A stretch of DNA of 9,796 nucleotides from Holosporales bacterium (GCA_031257945.1 JAIRNU010000073.1:1-9796), one strand, 5' to 3'. Shown: positions 1 through 6,909, counted from the stretch's first letter. The notes: generated by a model from the sequence alone, not told the origin. A program made the numbers and translations.

Positions 1-139
1 TTTCTAACTTCATTCTGGAGGCCTTTTTGCTTTTTGTGAATACTGTATTTTTTATTTCGGGCTTTTCAGGCTTTTTTCACTACATATTTTTTCTCATATG
101 TGTTTGATCTTGGACAGGGGATTTAACGTACAGATTTGT

Positions 140-172
140 GGTGGGCTAGATGTGGAGTTCCTCTGGCCCACC
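140..172. repeat. Intergenic hairpin, 11-bp stem
   Basis: Positions 140-150 pair with 162-172 around an 11-nt loop, with one G-T pair and otherwise perfect complementarity. No T-run follows on either strand, so it is not a standard intrinsic terminator. It lies in the 285-bp stretch before the first gene, where I see no supported coding region. A short open frame ending at 105-107 encodes only hydrophobic residues and could be the tail of a gene cut off by the window edge, but nothing confirms this. Confidence 0.5.
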
Positions 173-285
173 CGACTACCATGACCTGGACAAAACTTGA
201 TTTTAGAAAGCTATTCAACTACAATCCTTATGTGAGGAGCGGACGGTAGGGCAGCGGGTCCGTGTGAGTTTTTGAAGGAGAAGTA

Positions 286-1218
286 ATGTTTGACTGTAGC
301 TTAGTCGCTGAAAAGATAACCACTATAGGGAAGGTTTTGTTAGCGTATTGCGCTAGGTGGCTGGCCGCTTTTTTCTCCTTTTTAAGGTGTTTTTCCGCGG
401 AGGTCGCCGCGTATTTGTTTTGGCTTTTTTCGAAAAAAAAAGAGCAGGCGACGTTTTTTAGCCAGCCAATCCCACAAGAACTCTCTTTTACTCTTGATAG
501 CATAGTAGCGTTTTTTTCTGTATTCACCACAGCGTTCCTCTTTGAGGACGAATTTTTCGAGTATTCCTCTGGGTTTCTGGTTAAGAATATGCTTGTTTTT
601 TTGCTACTGTCAACGGGCTCTTTTATTTTTCTGAAAACACACACCACAGCCTTTTACAAGGATGCAAGAAAGGAGTTGGCGCCATTATTTGTCGCTATAA
701 CGCTAAGTACTGCTATGTATTATCCATTAATGCTGTTAATGGGACAATTGGAAAGTTTTTCCCTTACTACCCCGATCTTGAACATATTCGTATGCATGGC
801 ATTACTTTATGGAGCAAGGTTCGTAGCACTTTCGGCAAAGACCGCTTGGCCAGCCTCTGCAAATAACGCTTATCTTATAAAATCCTTGATCATAGGGGAT
901 ATTTTTGATGTTCGTTCCTTTTTGACCAATGGCGAGGGTACAGTGCGTAATCAGTTTGAGATTGTTGCAATTGTCGCCAAGAGGCCCAAAAATTTTGATA
1001 CGCATGTTAACGGTATACCTATTGTGAACAATATTGGTGAATTACACGAATCGCACGGCATTGACTTCATGAATAATTTGGATGCAATTCTAACGATAAA
1101 CGGCAGCAATGTCTTTTTGCTGAAATTGCGGAAATTTTGTTCGCTTTACAAAAAATCGCTGTTCGAGATTTCCTCGGCAAATCATGGTAATTCTGGGCGC
1201 TCTAAAAAGGCGATTTAG
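286..1218 (+). CDS. Truncated FlaA1/CapD-like membrane protein (N-terminal half of a nucleotide-sugar enzyme)
   Basis: The 310-residue product has about four hydrophobic segments near residues 66-86, 98-116, 132-152 and 163-183. A Rossmann-like block follows at about 196-275, containing LIIGD and the NGIPIVNNIGEL stretch, and then a GID...AILTI strand. This order matches the N-terminal membrane part plus nucleotide-binding-like domain found in FlaA1/CapD/PglF-type dehydratases and in some polyprenyl-phosphate sugar transferases. Those proteins are usually about 450-650 residues; this one stops just where the catalytic domain should begin, and no catalytic-domain sequence follows in any frame. 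The start ATG has a good ribosome site, AAGGAG at 275-280. It is probably a decayed or truncated gene of surface-polysaccharide synthesis, and activity is unlikely. Which of the two families it came from cannot be decided from this half. Confidence 0.65.
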   Translation: MFDCSLVAEKITTIGKVLLAYCARWLAAFFSFLRCFSAEVAAYLFWLFSKKKEQATFFSQPIPQELSFTLDSIVAFFSVFTTAFLFEDEFFEYSSGFLVKNMLVFLLLSTGSFIFLKTHTTAFYKDARKELAPLFVAITLSTAMYYPLMLLMGQLESFSLTTPILNIFVCMALLYGARFVALSAKTAWPASANNAYLIKSLIIGDIFDVRSFLTNGEGTVRNQFEIVAIVAKRPKNFDTHVNGIPIVNNIGELHESHGIDFMNNLDAILTINGSNVFLLKLRKFCSLYKKSLFEISSANHGNSGRSKKAI

Positions 1219-1276
1219 AGCTAACTCTGATTTTTTTAGTGTGCGTTTGGCTTGGCTTTTGGTTTTTTTGCGGGGG

Positions 1277-1403
1277 CTATACCCCGTCGTAAAAAGAATT
1301 GATGGCAAGAATTTTTGCGCGCAGGCGCCGAGCTGTACTAAACGTACTGCTCAAGTCGAGCACAAAAATGACGAACCAGCAAACTTTTTACGACGGGGTA
1401 TAG
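1277..1403. mobile_element. MITE-like element with perfect 20-bp terminal inverted repeats
   Basis: The 20-mer CTATACCCCGTCGTAAAAAG at 1277-1296 is the exact reverse complement of 1384-1403. The 87-nt interior holds a second hairpin (1330-1338 with 1344-1352, one mismatch). The element encodes no protein I can support. Its ends carry TA next to the repeat, compatible with TA-target insertion as in IS630/mariner-type MITEs, but the TA lies inside the palindrome so this is ambiguous. It sits 58 bp past the stop of the truncated gene and may have a role in its decay. It could instead be a structured RNA or cis-regulatory hairpin. Confidence 0.5.
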
Positions 1404-1413
1404 GTATCTATAA
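1404..1413. promoter_or_regulatory. Candidate BioR-type operator upstream of bioY
   Basis: GTATCTATAA matches the alphaproteobacterial BioR consensus TTATMKATAA at 9 of 10 positions. The next gene downstream is bioY, a known BioR target in that class. The site is about 180 bp before the ATG and 110 bp before the candidate -35, which is far, and a 9/10 match can occur by chance about once in a window of this size. Confidence 0.25.
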
Positions 1414-1498
1414 ACAAAAAAGAGCTTTTCCTCCATGTTTCAAGTGCTTGTTCCTACCGATGAATACCGCGCATGCCAAAAGATAGCGTGATGTGTAG

Positions 1499-1530
1499 GG
1501 TGCTAAGCACCGTAACTCCATAATTTGACA
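1499..1530 (+). promoter_or_regulatory. Palindrome and candidate -35 box before bioY
   Basis: A perfect 13-nt palindrome, GGTGCTAAGCACC (1499-1511), stands 13 bp before a consensus TTGACA at 1525-1530. The -10 at the expected distance is weak (around 1547-1553). If this promoter is used, transcription would start near 1560, which favours the bioY ATG at 1584 over the upstream TTG codons. The palindrome could be an operator; no regulator can be named. Confidence 0.3.
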
Positions 1531-1583
1531 AAAGCGGCAATGTATGTTAAGGATGCTTGTTGTTTTTTAGTGTTGGATTGAAG

Positions 1584-2135
1584 ATGTTGTCTCAATGCTG
1601 TGCGGGAAATCCGGTTGTTAAGGGGGTGCTGGTAAGCTTGCTGGGGTCGGCAGCGATTGCTCTAGGTGCCCAAGCGACAGTGCCGTTCATCCCGATTCCA
1701 TTCACGTTGCAAACGATGGCATTGTTGTTTGTGGCGTTTACATTAGGACCAAATTGTGGCGTCGCCGCCGTGCTGCTCTATTTGCTAGAAGGAATCATTG
1801 GTATTCCTGTTTTTGCTGGATTTTCTTCTGGGATTCATGTGATTTTAGGCCCTCGCGGAGGGTACTTGCTAGGGTTTATCCCGGCGGTGTATTTATCCGG
1901 CCTGTATTTCCGTAAATTGTGTAATGGGAGCTTCCCACTAGTATTTCTTGGCGGGGTGATTGGTAGCTTTATAGTCCTTGTTTGCGGCTATTTACACTTG
2001 TCTTTTTTTGTGGGCTTTTCAAAAGCTTGTACTCTTGGCGTAGTGCCATTTTGTCTTACTGATTTGTTAAAAGTGTTAGTATTCTCGGTTGCAGTTGTAG
2101 TCGCGAAAAAGAGCAGGAACAAAACCAGAGAGTGA
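1584..2135 (+). CDS. bioY: BioY family biotin transporter, substrate-binding S component
   Basis: BioY is the membrane S component of energy-coupling-factor transporters and binds biotin for uptake, either with an EcfA/T module or alone. The product (183 residues from this ATG) has the family hallmarks: an early helix followed by PFIPIPFTLQT, then a GPNCG..A..LLYLLEG loop, GIPVFAG, and the GPRGGYLLGF motif, with further membrane helices to the end and a short basic tail (KKSRNK). Length fits the usual 180-200 residues. The start is uncertain. TTG codons at 1557 and 1560 lie behind a stronger ribosome site (AAGGA, 1549-1553), while the ATG at 1584 has only a weak GGA. No EcfA or EcfT gene is adjacent, and no biotin synthesis gene is visible, so the cell likely imports biotin. 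The family call is very secure. Confidence 0.93.
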   Translation: MLSQCCAGNPVVKGVLVSLLGSAAIALGAQATVPFIPIPFTLQTMALLFVAFTLGPNCGVAAVLLYLLEGIIGIPVFAGFSSGIHVILGPRGGYLLGFIPAVYLSGLYFRKLCNGSFPLVFLGGVIGSFIVLVCGYLHLSFFVGFSKACTLGVVPFCLTDLLKVLVFSVAVVVAKKSRNKTRE

Positions 2136-2159
2136 TACCCCGACATCGTTTTATCAGGC

Positions 2160-2185
2160 TCCACAAGGCTCTATAGCCCTGTGGA
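2160..2185. terminator. Hairpin between convergent genes, possible terminator
   Basis: Positions 2160-2170 pair with 2175-2185 (11 positions, one A-C mismatch, 4-nt loop). It lies between the bioY stop and the stop of the minus-strand gene, where a terminator is expected. Downstream on the plus strand the sequence is only moderately T-rich (reaching GTTTTTA near 2200), and on the minus strand there is no T-run, so termination efficiency is doubtful. Confidence 0.4.
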
Positions 2186-2201
2186 TGCTCTCTTGGTGTT
2201 T

Positions 2202-2828
2202 TTATTGGGATGCCTGCTCTTCCAGTACCGCAATTTCGTCCTTAAAGAGGTCAAATTGCGCCTTATCGGACTCAGAAAGCAACGGTTGGTTCCTGTCGAT
2301 GAACTTCAGTATCGCGTCTATTCCCGTATCCAGATATGTCAACCAACAATTCTTACAAAAATCAAGCGCAGTAATCTCCTCATTTTCCAACATTTTCTCA
2401 AGGCCGTTAACCTGCTGGCTTACTAACGCTCTGTACTCTAGCGCAGGCGTAAGGCTTTCCGTCGATTGTTGAAGGACTGTGTCCACGATATCCCCAATCT
2501 CGCTGCAAAATTGATATAACCAACTTGCATCTCTTTTTTCAGCAGGTACTGTAAGCAATCTGTACTCTCTCTCAAAGAATTCGTTTTGCTCACCGTAAAT
2601 ACCCCGTACATACGTTAGGTACTCCTCTTGACTGAAATCCGCAGATATAAGCTGAATCACAGAAAAATTCCTCAAATAGCTTATGTCTTGGCGCGTTTTC
2701 CACGCTTGAAGTTTGTTGCACAAAGGTCCAGTATTCACCTTCAGATCGTCGACCCTCACACAATCTGCGGTCACGCCGTAGTTTGACATTGCTCCCATGC
2801 AAACGGCTGCTAACAAAAGTTTTCTCAT
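2202..2828 (-). CDS. Sec-exported protein of unknown function
   Basis: The 208-residue product starts with a classical signal peptide: MRK, a hydrophobic core LLLAAVCMGAM, and a likely cleavage after VTA (residue 21). The mature part is acidic and probably mostly helical, with five cysteines at about residues 23, 37, 108, 158 and 161, including a CKNC pair; these could form disulfides in the periplasm or outside the cell. I recognise no family, and no lipobox is present. The start is supported by AGGGGA on the minus strand, six bases before the ATG. It is transcribed alone, divergent from the regulator gene at 3087 and convergent with bioY. It shares the small-exported-protein character of the later genes in the window but no visible sequence similarity with them. 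Confidence 0.75.
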   Translation of the reverse strand: MRKLLLAAVCMGAMSNYGVTADCVRVDDLKVNTGPLCNKLQAWKTRQDISYLRNFSVIQLISADFSQEEYLTYVRGIYGEQNEFFEREYRLLTVPAEKRDASWLYQFCSEIGDIVDTVLQQSTESLTPALEYRALVSQQVNGLEKMLENEEITALDFCKNCWLTYLDTGIDAILKFIDRNQPLLSESDKAQFDLFKDEIAVLEEQASQ

Positions 2829-2969
2829 AAAAAATCCCCTAAAAACTTGTTCACATGGAGAGGTTATGGAAAAAAGGTAAAGAAACCGTTTACAAGATTT
2901 TTATTTTTCATTCGCTTGCCAAATTGGGGGCTAACCTTACCCAACGATCACGCGAAAAACACGTTACGG

Positions 2970-2999
2970 TTGATTTTTCCGCTCGAACAGTCGTAAAAT
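2970..2999 (+). promoter_or_regulatory. Candidate sigma70-type promoter of the XRE-receiver gene
   Basis: TTGATT (2970-2975) and TAAAAT (2994-2999) are separated by 18 bp, matching 4/6 and 5/6 of the -35 and -10 consensus. The start point would be near 3006, leaving a leader of about 80 nt before the ATG at 3087. Confidence 0.4.
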
Positions 3000-3086
3000 C
3001 CCCCGGTGTTCTCACATGAGTAATGCCAGAATGGTCGGCAAAAACAACTGCGGGTTGAATATGGTTTGAGGAATAGAAAGGCTTAT

Positions 3087-3833
3087 ATGAATGATAGATC
3101 GAACTCTTATGGTTTTTACGCTCAAATAGGGCGCAAAATTAGGGAAAGGCGAAAAAAGGCTGGTTTTACACTTGAGCAAGCAAGCAAGATTATGCGTGTT
3201 ACGTACCAACAAATTCAGAAATATGAAAATGGGCAGAGTAGGATCCCCGTGGAAAAGCTGTATGAATTTTCTGTACTGTTTAATACGCCGATTCAGTTTT
3301 TCTTTGAAGGGGCGCAAAAGGCCCCAGACAGCGACACAGAAGAACTTGGTATCATACATAAGTGCCCTGATAAGCACCTAAATATTTTTGTAATAGACGA
3401 TAACCCTGCTGATGAATTTTTGATGCGTAAGGCGGTTGGCGAACTGGATGATAAAATAAAAATTTTTTGCGTGCAAAATGAGAGCAACGTCATTAATTAT
3501 TTGAAAAAGCAAGATACTTGTAGCGGGTTTCCGGACCCTGACCTAATTTTCATGGATATTAGTATTTCAAAATGCAAGTATCATCTGCTTATATCAGAAA
3601 TAAAGAAAGAAAAAAGAATACAGGAGATCCCTTTGATTATATTAACGCATAGTGTGCGTACGGAAGACCTCTCGAAGGTGTACAAAAGCGGGGCGGCCAG
3701 TTTCATCCGTAAATCGCAGGATTTTGTGAGGTTTAAGAACGATATGAAGGCGTGCTTGGAATACTGGGGAAGGATAGTTATGCTGCCAAGTGTTGCTTGG
3801 AGGGACGATTCGCCAGAGGGCAACGAAGCGTAG
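3087..3833 (+). CDS. Orphan regulator: XRE helix-turn-helix fused to an Rcp1-type CheY receiver
   Basis: From the ATG at 3087 the protein has 248 residues; AAAGG at 3077-3081 supports this start over an in-frame TTG at 3066. Residues 14-72 form an XRE/Cro helix-turn-helix (IGRKIRERRKKAGFTLEQAS, then TYQQIQKYENG) of the kind common in alphaproteobacteria, ending in IQFFFEG. Residues 98-234 form a CheY-like receiver with FVIDDN (acidic pair D104, D105), the phosphoacceptor D157 in LIFMDIS, T187 in LTHS, and K209 in RKS. The trailing LEYWGRIVMLP is typical of the Rcp1 phytochrome-partner subgroup, where a W-x3-LP tail follows the domain. All phosphorylation residues are present, so a histidine kinase probably feeds it, but none lies nearby. 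The helix-turn-helix at the N-terminus is an unusual order for a response regulator. Its targets are unknown. Confidence 0.88.
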   Translation: MNDRSNSYGFYAQIGRKIRERRKKAGFTLEQASKIMRVTYQQIQKYENGQSRIPVEKLYEFSVLFNTPIQFFFEGAQKAPDSDTEELGIIHKCPDKHLNIFVIDDNPADEFLMRKAVGELDDKIKIFCVQNESNVINYLKKQDTCSGFPDPDLIFMDISISKCKYHLLISEIKKEKRIQEIPLIILTHSVRTEDLSKVYKSGAASFIRKSQDFVRFKNDMKACLEYWGRIVMLPSVAWRDDSPEGNEA

Positions 3834-3865
3834 GGCCAATTAACATGCTAGATGCGATACTACAC
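3834..3865. repeat. Dispersed repeat, copy 1
   Basis: This 32-nt stretch aligns without gaps to 9402-9433 at 25 positions, and six of the seven differences are transitions. The core GGCC-ATTAACATGC recurs in shorter form at 7980-7992. It starts immediately after the stop codon of the regulator gene. The rest of the spacer to the next gene (to 4167) holds the promoter and repeats listed separately and no coding region that I can support. Confidence 0.4.
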
Positions 3866-4061
3866 GGGCAATCAACGAAATCATTGATGCGAAAAAACGT
3901 AATGCCTAATGCCTTTCGAATATTTGTCAGATTGTTTCATTATCCCTGGTTCTGCACATATGTTTGATTTTGGACACCAGGACTCCTCCTCGCCATTTCC
4001 CGCAAGACCACTTGGAGGGCAAAATAAATTTCATCGTAGCTGATTTTTCCTGTGCCCTTTA

Positions 4062-4070
4062 TGATACAAT
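4062..4070 (+). promoter_or_regulatory. Candidate extended -10 promoter of rnj
   Basis: TGATACAAT combines the extended TGn element with a 5/6 match to TATAAT. No good -35 lies upstream, as is usual for extended -10 promoters. A start near 4077 would give rnj a leader of about 90 nt. Confidence 0.45.
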
Positions 4071-4088
4071 GCATAAGGGAGGCTTTGT

Positions 4089-4131
4089 CTTCTAATTATT
4101 TTTGGGTGCTTCTGATTATGCCTCTAATTAT
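4089..4131 (+). repeat. Three similar 11-mers in the rnj leader
   Basis: CTTCTAATTAT (4089-4099), CTTCTGATTAT (4109-4119) and CCTCTAATTAT (4121-4131) lie on the same strand, 20 and 12 nt apart, between the candidate promoter and the start codon. They could bind a repressor or an RNA-binding protein, or be chance AT-rich similarity. Confidence 0.4.
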
Positions 4132-4167
4132 AAGGGAAGATTGTGGTAAGAAAAAAGTGAGGAAAAT

Positions 4168-5862
4168 GTGAGAAAGAAATCTACAAAAAAAGGAGTAAAT
4201 CCAAAAAACGGAGTGAATTCAAATTTTATCCCAACAGACCGCGATTTTGTGTTTTTGCCTCTTGGCGGGACCAATGAAGTCGGTATGAATTTCGGGATGC
4301 TCGGTCACGATGGCGAGTGGCTCATTATCGATTGCGGAGTAACATTTTACGATAGGCTTGGGATTGACGTAATCACAGCGGACCCAACGTTCGCCGTACA
4401 GCATCGACCGCGAATAAACGGGATTTTTATAACACATGCCCATGAGGATCATATCGGAGCAGTCGAGTATTTGTGGCCAATATTGAAGTGCCCAGTTTAC
4501 GCAAGTCCATTCGCCGCCGCGATATTAAGGCACAAAATAGAAAAGAAGTCGTGTTTTTCGACGATAAATATAAAGGAGATTAGTTACGGGGAGGAAGTAT
4601 CCGCTGGGAAGTTTACCATTGAGGCATTGCAAATGACGCATTCGACGCTGGAGCCCAGCTGTTTCGTTGTTACGACTCCTTTAGGAACGGTCGTACATAC
4701 TGGCGACTGGAAATTCGAGCAAGACCCCGTTATTGGGGAAAAAGTCGATGAAACCGAGCTGGCAAGAGTAGGCAAAAACGGTGTTCTAGCGTATTTAAGC
4801 GATTCGACCAACATCTTTTCGGAGGAGGATACTAGCTCCGAAAAAAGCGTAAGAGACAATTTGACCCGGCTGATTCTGGAAAATCCAAATAAACGAATAA
4901 CCATTGCATGTTTCGCGTCTAACATTGCTCGCTTGGAAACTGCAATTTTGGCCGCGGAGCAGGCTGGCCGCAAAGTAGCCGTTATTGGGAGATCTTTGCA
5001 GCGCATGATAGCTGCTGCCCAGGAAACCGGCTATTTGAGAAGTTTCCCGAAATTGATTGACGAAAAGCAGGCGATGTCCATGCCGCCTGGAAAAGTCATG
5101 ATGATATGCACTGGATCGCAAGGCGAAAATTTGTCTGCGCTGGTGCGCATTGCTTCTGGGAAACACCCTGTAATTAGTATGAATGAGCATGATGTTGTGT
5201 TTTTTTCATCGCGGGTGATTCCGGGCAACGAAAAGAGCATCGGCGATCTGCACAGCTTTTTAGCCCGTCAAAAAGTCGATATAATTACTTCCGCGGAGGA
5301 AGGGATCCATTCGTCAGGGCATCCGTCACGTACAGCGATCAAACAGATGTACCAGCTACTACAACCGGAGATAGTAGTGCCAGTACACGGGGAGGCCAGG
5401 CATTTAATTGCGCAAGCACATTTCGCTAAAAGCGAGGGCATTAAGCATGTTATTGTGCCAAATAACGGAGCTCTTGTACAACTTGCCGGCGGAGCTCCCG
5501 CGATTATTGGAGAGGTTAAGTCTGGGAAATGGGCTGTAGATGGCAAAAGGATGGTCGTTTTTGATGGGCCGATAATTAAAGAGCGGAGTGATTTATCCGA
5601 AGAAGGCGCCGTTTTTGCAACTATTATTGCGGAGAAAAATGCCATCAGTAATATCAAGCTCAGTGCAAGGGGATTGGAAGAGCCAGGGGAGCCAACGAGG
5701 CGGCTGTATTCGTACATAACTGACTCGATTCGTAAGGAGTTTTCCGGAAAGATTTCGGCGGAGGCATCAAATGAAAGGGCTGTGGCTCAAAAAATAGCTG
5801 CACTGGTCACAAATAAGCTTGGAAAAACGCCTGTTGTGGAGGTGCATATAATTGCTGCGTAG
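4168..5862 (+). CDS. rnj: Ribonuclease J
   Basis: RNase J is a zinc-dependent 5'-to-3' exonuclease and endonuclease of the metallo-beta-lactamase/beta-CASP group that acts in mRNA decay and rRNA maturation in the cytoplasm. The 564-residue product shows PLGGTNEVGMN, the metal motif THAHEDH (H90, H92, D94, H95), MTHS (H158), HTGDWK (D180) and SDSTN. It also has the beta-CASP motifs CTGSQGE, HSSGHPSR (381-388) and VPVHGEARHL (H408), and the C-terminal dimerisation region. Length fits alphaproteobacterial RNase J. The GTG start has AGGA four bases upstream and is the only in-frame start before a stop codon; a basic N-terminal extension of about 25 residues precedes the conserved core. All catalytic residues seem present. 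In many alphaproteobacteria this gene follows birA and coaX; here both are absent and the upstream neighbour is a regulator, so it is probably transcribed alone. Confidence 0.97.
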   Translation: MRKKSTKKGVNPKNGVNSNFIPTDRDFVFLPLGGTNEVGMNFGMLGHDGEWLIIDCGVTFYDRLGIDVITADPTFAVQHRPRINGIFITHAHEDHIGAVEYLWPILKCPVYASPFAAAILRHKIEKKSCFSTINIKEISYGEEVSAGKFTIEALQMTHSTLEPSCFVVTTPLGTVVHTGDWKFEQDPVIGEKVDETELARVGKNGVLAYLSDSTNIFSEEDTSSEKSVRDNLTRLILENPNKRITIACFASNIARLETAILAAEQAGRKVAVIGRSLQRMIAAAQETGYLRSFPKLIDEKQAMSMPPGKVMMICTGSQGENLSALVRIASGKHPVISMNEHDVVFFSSRVIPGNEKSIGDLHSFLARQKVDIITSAEEGIHSSGHPSRTAIKQMYQLLQPEIVVPVHGEARHLIAQAHFAKSEGIKHVIVPNNGALVQLAGGAPAIIGEVKSGKWAVDGKRMVVFDGPIIKERSDLSEEGAVFATIIAEKNAISNIKLSARGLEEPGEPTRRLYSYITDSIRKEFSGKISAEASNERAVAQKIAALVTNKLGKTPVVEVHIIAA

Positions 5863-5883
5863 CCTATTACACACCGCTACGCA
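5856..5883. repeat. Hairpin overlapping the rnj stop codon
   Basis: TGCGTAGC (5856-5863) pairs perfectly with GCTACGCA (5876-5883) around a 12-nt loop. The stop codon TAG lies in the left arm. No T-run follows, so it is at best a weak terminator or an RNA 3'-end stabiliser. Confidence 0.45.
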
Positions 5884-5959
5884 AATTAAACTGAGCAAGT
5901 AACGATTTTTTTGTCAGTACAATAGTTTGAATAGCGTTGCCTATTATGGTAGCATACCG

Positions 5960-6059
5960 CTGTAACGTGTTGATAAAGAGATTTTATGAAAAGAATTTTT
6001 ATGATGGTTATTGCGGTTTTCAGTGTATGCCCCTTTGATATGTATGGAACGAGAGTCCA
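5960..6059 (+). repeat. 100-nt direct repeat, leader and signal-peptide block (copy 1 of 2)
   Basis: These 100 nt are identical to 8143-8242. The block covers the last 26 nt of untranslated leader, with its AAAGAG ribosome site, and the first 74 nt of coding sequence, which encode the signal peptide. Weaker similarity extends upstream to about 5912, including a shared AACGTTGCC/AGCGTTGCC element that is also found before the second paralogue near 7054. That shared upstream stretch probably holds the promoter, though no clean -35/-10 pair is visible. Confidence 0.85.
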
Positions 6060-6783
6060 TCCATCTGCAATCATTATTGGCAAAGAGGTATATCCATTAG
6101 ACAAATACGGTACACTTAATCCGCGGTATTTCCCCAACAATCCACAATCAATACAATCCCTACGTGCCCCGTATTATTTCTTGCCTTCATCCAGTCCACA
6201 AGAAGCATGTACGCGCAAACCATTTACTGCTGTGGAAAATGCTCTATTGCACAGGCTAGTCGAACGGTACGGGACAAATGACTGGCAACGAGTCGCTGAT
6301 GAGATGCCAGGAAGGAGTCGGACACAATGTGCTGTGCAATGGACTCGTTCCAATTCGCAGTCGTCTCATAGTGATTTTTCGCTGAAAGACGACATCCTTA
6401 TTATGATATTTGCCATCCGGTCTTCGCTAAAGAGGTGGAAGCGCTTCCAACGGGATTTCTTCCCGGACAAATTGGATAGCAATTTGCGTCATAGGTACAA
6501 TTTGATAATGAGAAGGGTGAACGAAATGAGAGGGGGGAACAATCAGTTTACTTGGCAAGACGCTGTTCTAGGCATGCGAAGGTCTGGGGAAGCCGCCAGT
6601 CAAGAAACGCCTACCAAGGAGGCATTCCAAGCGCTCCTAGATAGAGCTGAAATAGAGTACAATCAGTGGGCACAGCCTGGCCCAGTAGAACTTCTACAGG
6701 AGGCGTTCCAGGTTGTACCAGAGGAGGTGAGGGTAGTGCCCCCAAAGCTCAGAATGACGCTAGGTTATCGTACTAACCCCTAA
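5986..6783 (+). CDS. Secreted protein with two Myb/SANT repeats, paralogue 1
   Basis: The 265-residue product begins with a signal peptide (MKR, core IFMMVIAVFSVCPF, polar end DMYG). After a linker come two Myb-like repeats. Repeat 1 spans about 78-122, with F80, W100 and W119 and the text LVERYGTNDW and MPGRSRTQC. Repeat 2 spans about 129-175, with F131, W151 and Y171. The aromatic spacing of 18-19 residues and the PGRSRTQC..QW turn-helix are typical of eukaryotic Myb DNA-binding repeats. Residues 180-265 are a helical, proline-punctuated tail, only loosely like the tails of the other two copies. The start has AAAGAG five bases upstream. Myb repeats bind DNA or, as SANT domains, histone tails; with a signal peptide, action outside the bacterium, perhaps in a host nucleus, is the natural but unproven inference. 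Sec export alone would leave it in the periplasm, and no secretion system is visible here. Confidence 0.85.
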   Translation: MKRIFMMVIAVFSVCPFDMYGTRVHPSAIIIGKEVYPLDKYGTLNPRYFPNNPQSIQSLRAPYYFLPSSSPQEACTRKPFTAVENALLHRLVERYGTNDWQRVADEMPGRSRTQCAVQWTRSNSQSSHSDFSLKDDILIMIFAIRSSLKRWKRFQRDFFPDKLDSNLRHRYNLIMRRVNEMRGGNNQFTWQDAVLGMRRSGEAASQETPTKEAFQALLDRAEIEYNQWAQPGPVELLQEAFQVVPEEVRVVPPKLRMTLGYRTNP

Positions 6784-6909
6784 CTTCATCAAAAATTAGT
6801 CTGCAATATCAATTTTTGTCGGGAAATAAAGGATTTCGGTGTTTTAGCAGACAGTATAATTACACTGCCTATAAAAATAGCTAAAAGCAGCGGAATTTCG
6901 GTGAAAATC
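6784..6909. other. Spacer after paralogue 1, no gene seen
   Basis: AT-rich non-coding sequence. It contains a perfect TATAAT at 6855-6860 without a matching -35, and a loosely repeated GGATTTCGGTG/GGAATTTCGGTG at about 6831 and 6892. Nothing downstream is obviously driven by the TATAAT, since the next gene starts at 7113 beyond the fold-back element. Confidence 0.5.

Noticed and set aside
1184..1486. 100-codon open frame overlapping the end of the truncated membrane-protein gene
   Set aside because: It has no ribosome site, runs through the inverted-repeat element, has a composition unlike a real protein, and does not restore the missing catalytic domain.
101..3976. 16-mer TGTTTGATYTTGGACA at 101-116 and 3961-3976 as ends of an insertion sequence
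   Set aside because: The copies are in the same orientation, no transposase lies between them, and one 15/16 match is about what chance gives among all pairs of sites in a window this size.
5856..5883. rnj stop-codon hairpin as an intrinsic terminator
   Set aside because: No T-run follows the stem on either strand; kept only as a hairpin.
6855..6860. Perfect TATAAT as a promoter for a small RNA or paralogue 2
   Set aside because: No -35 box at a suitable distance and no conserved transcript region downstream; an AT-rich spacer yields such hexamers easily.
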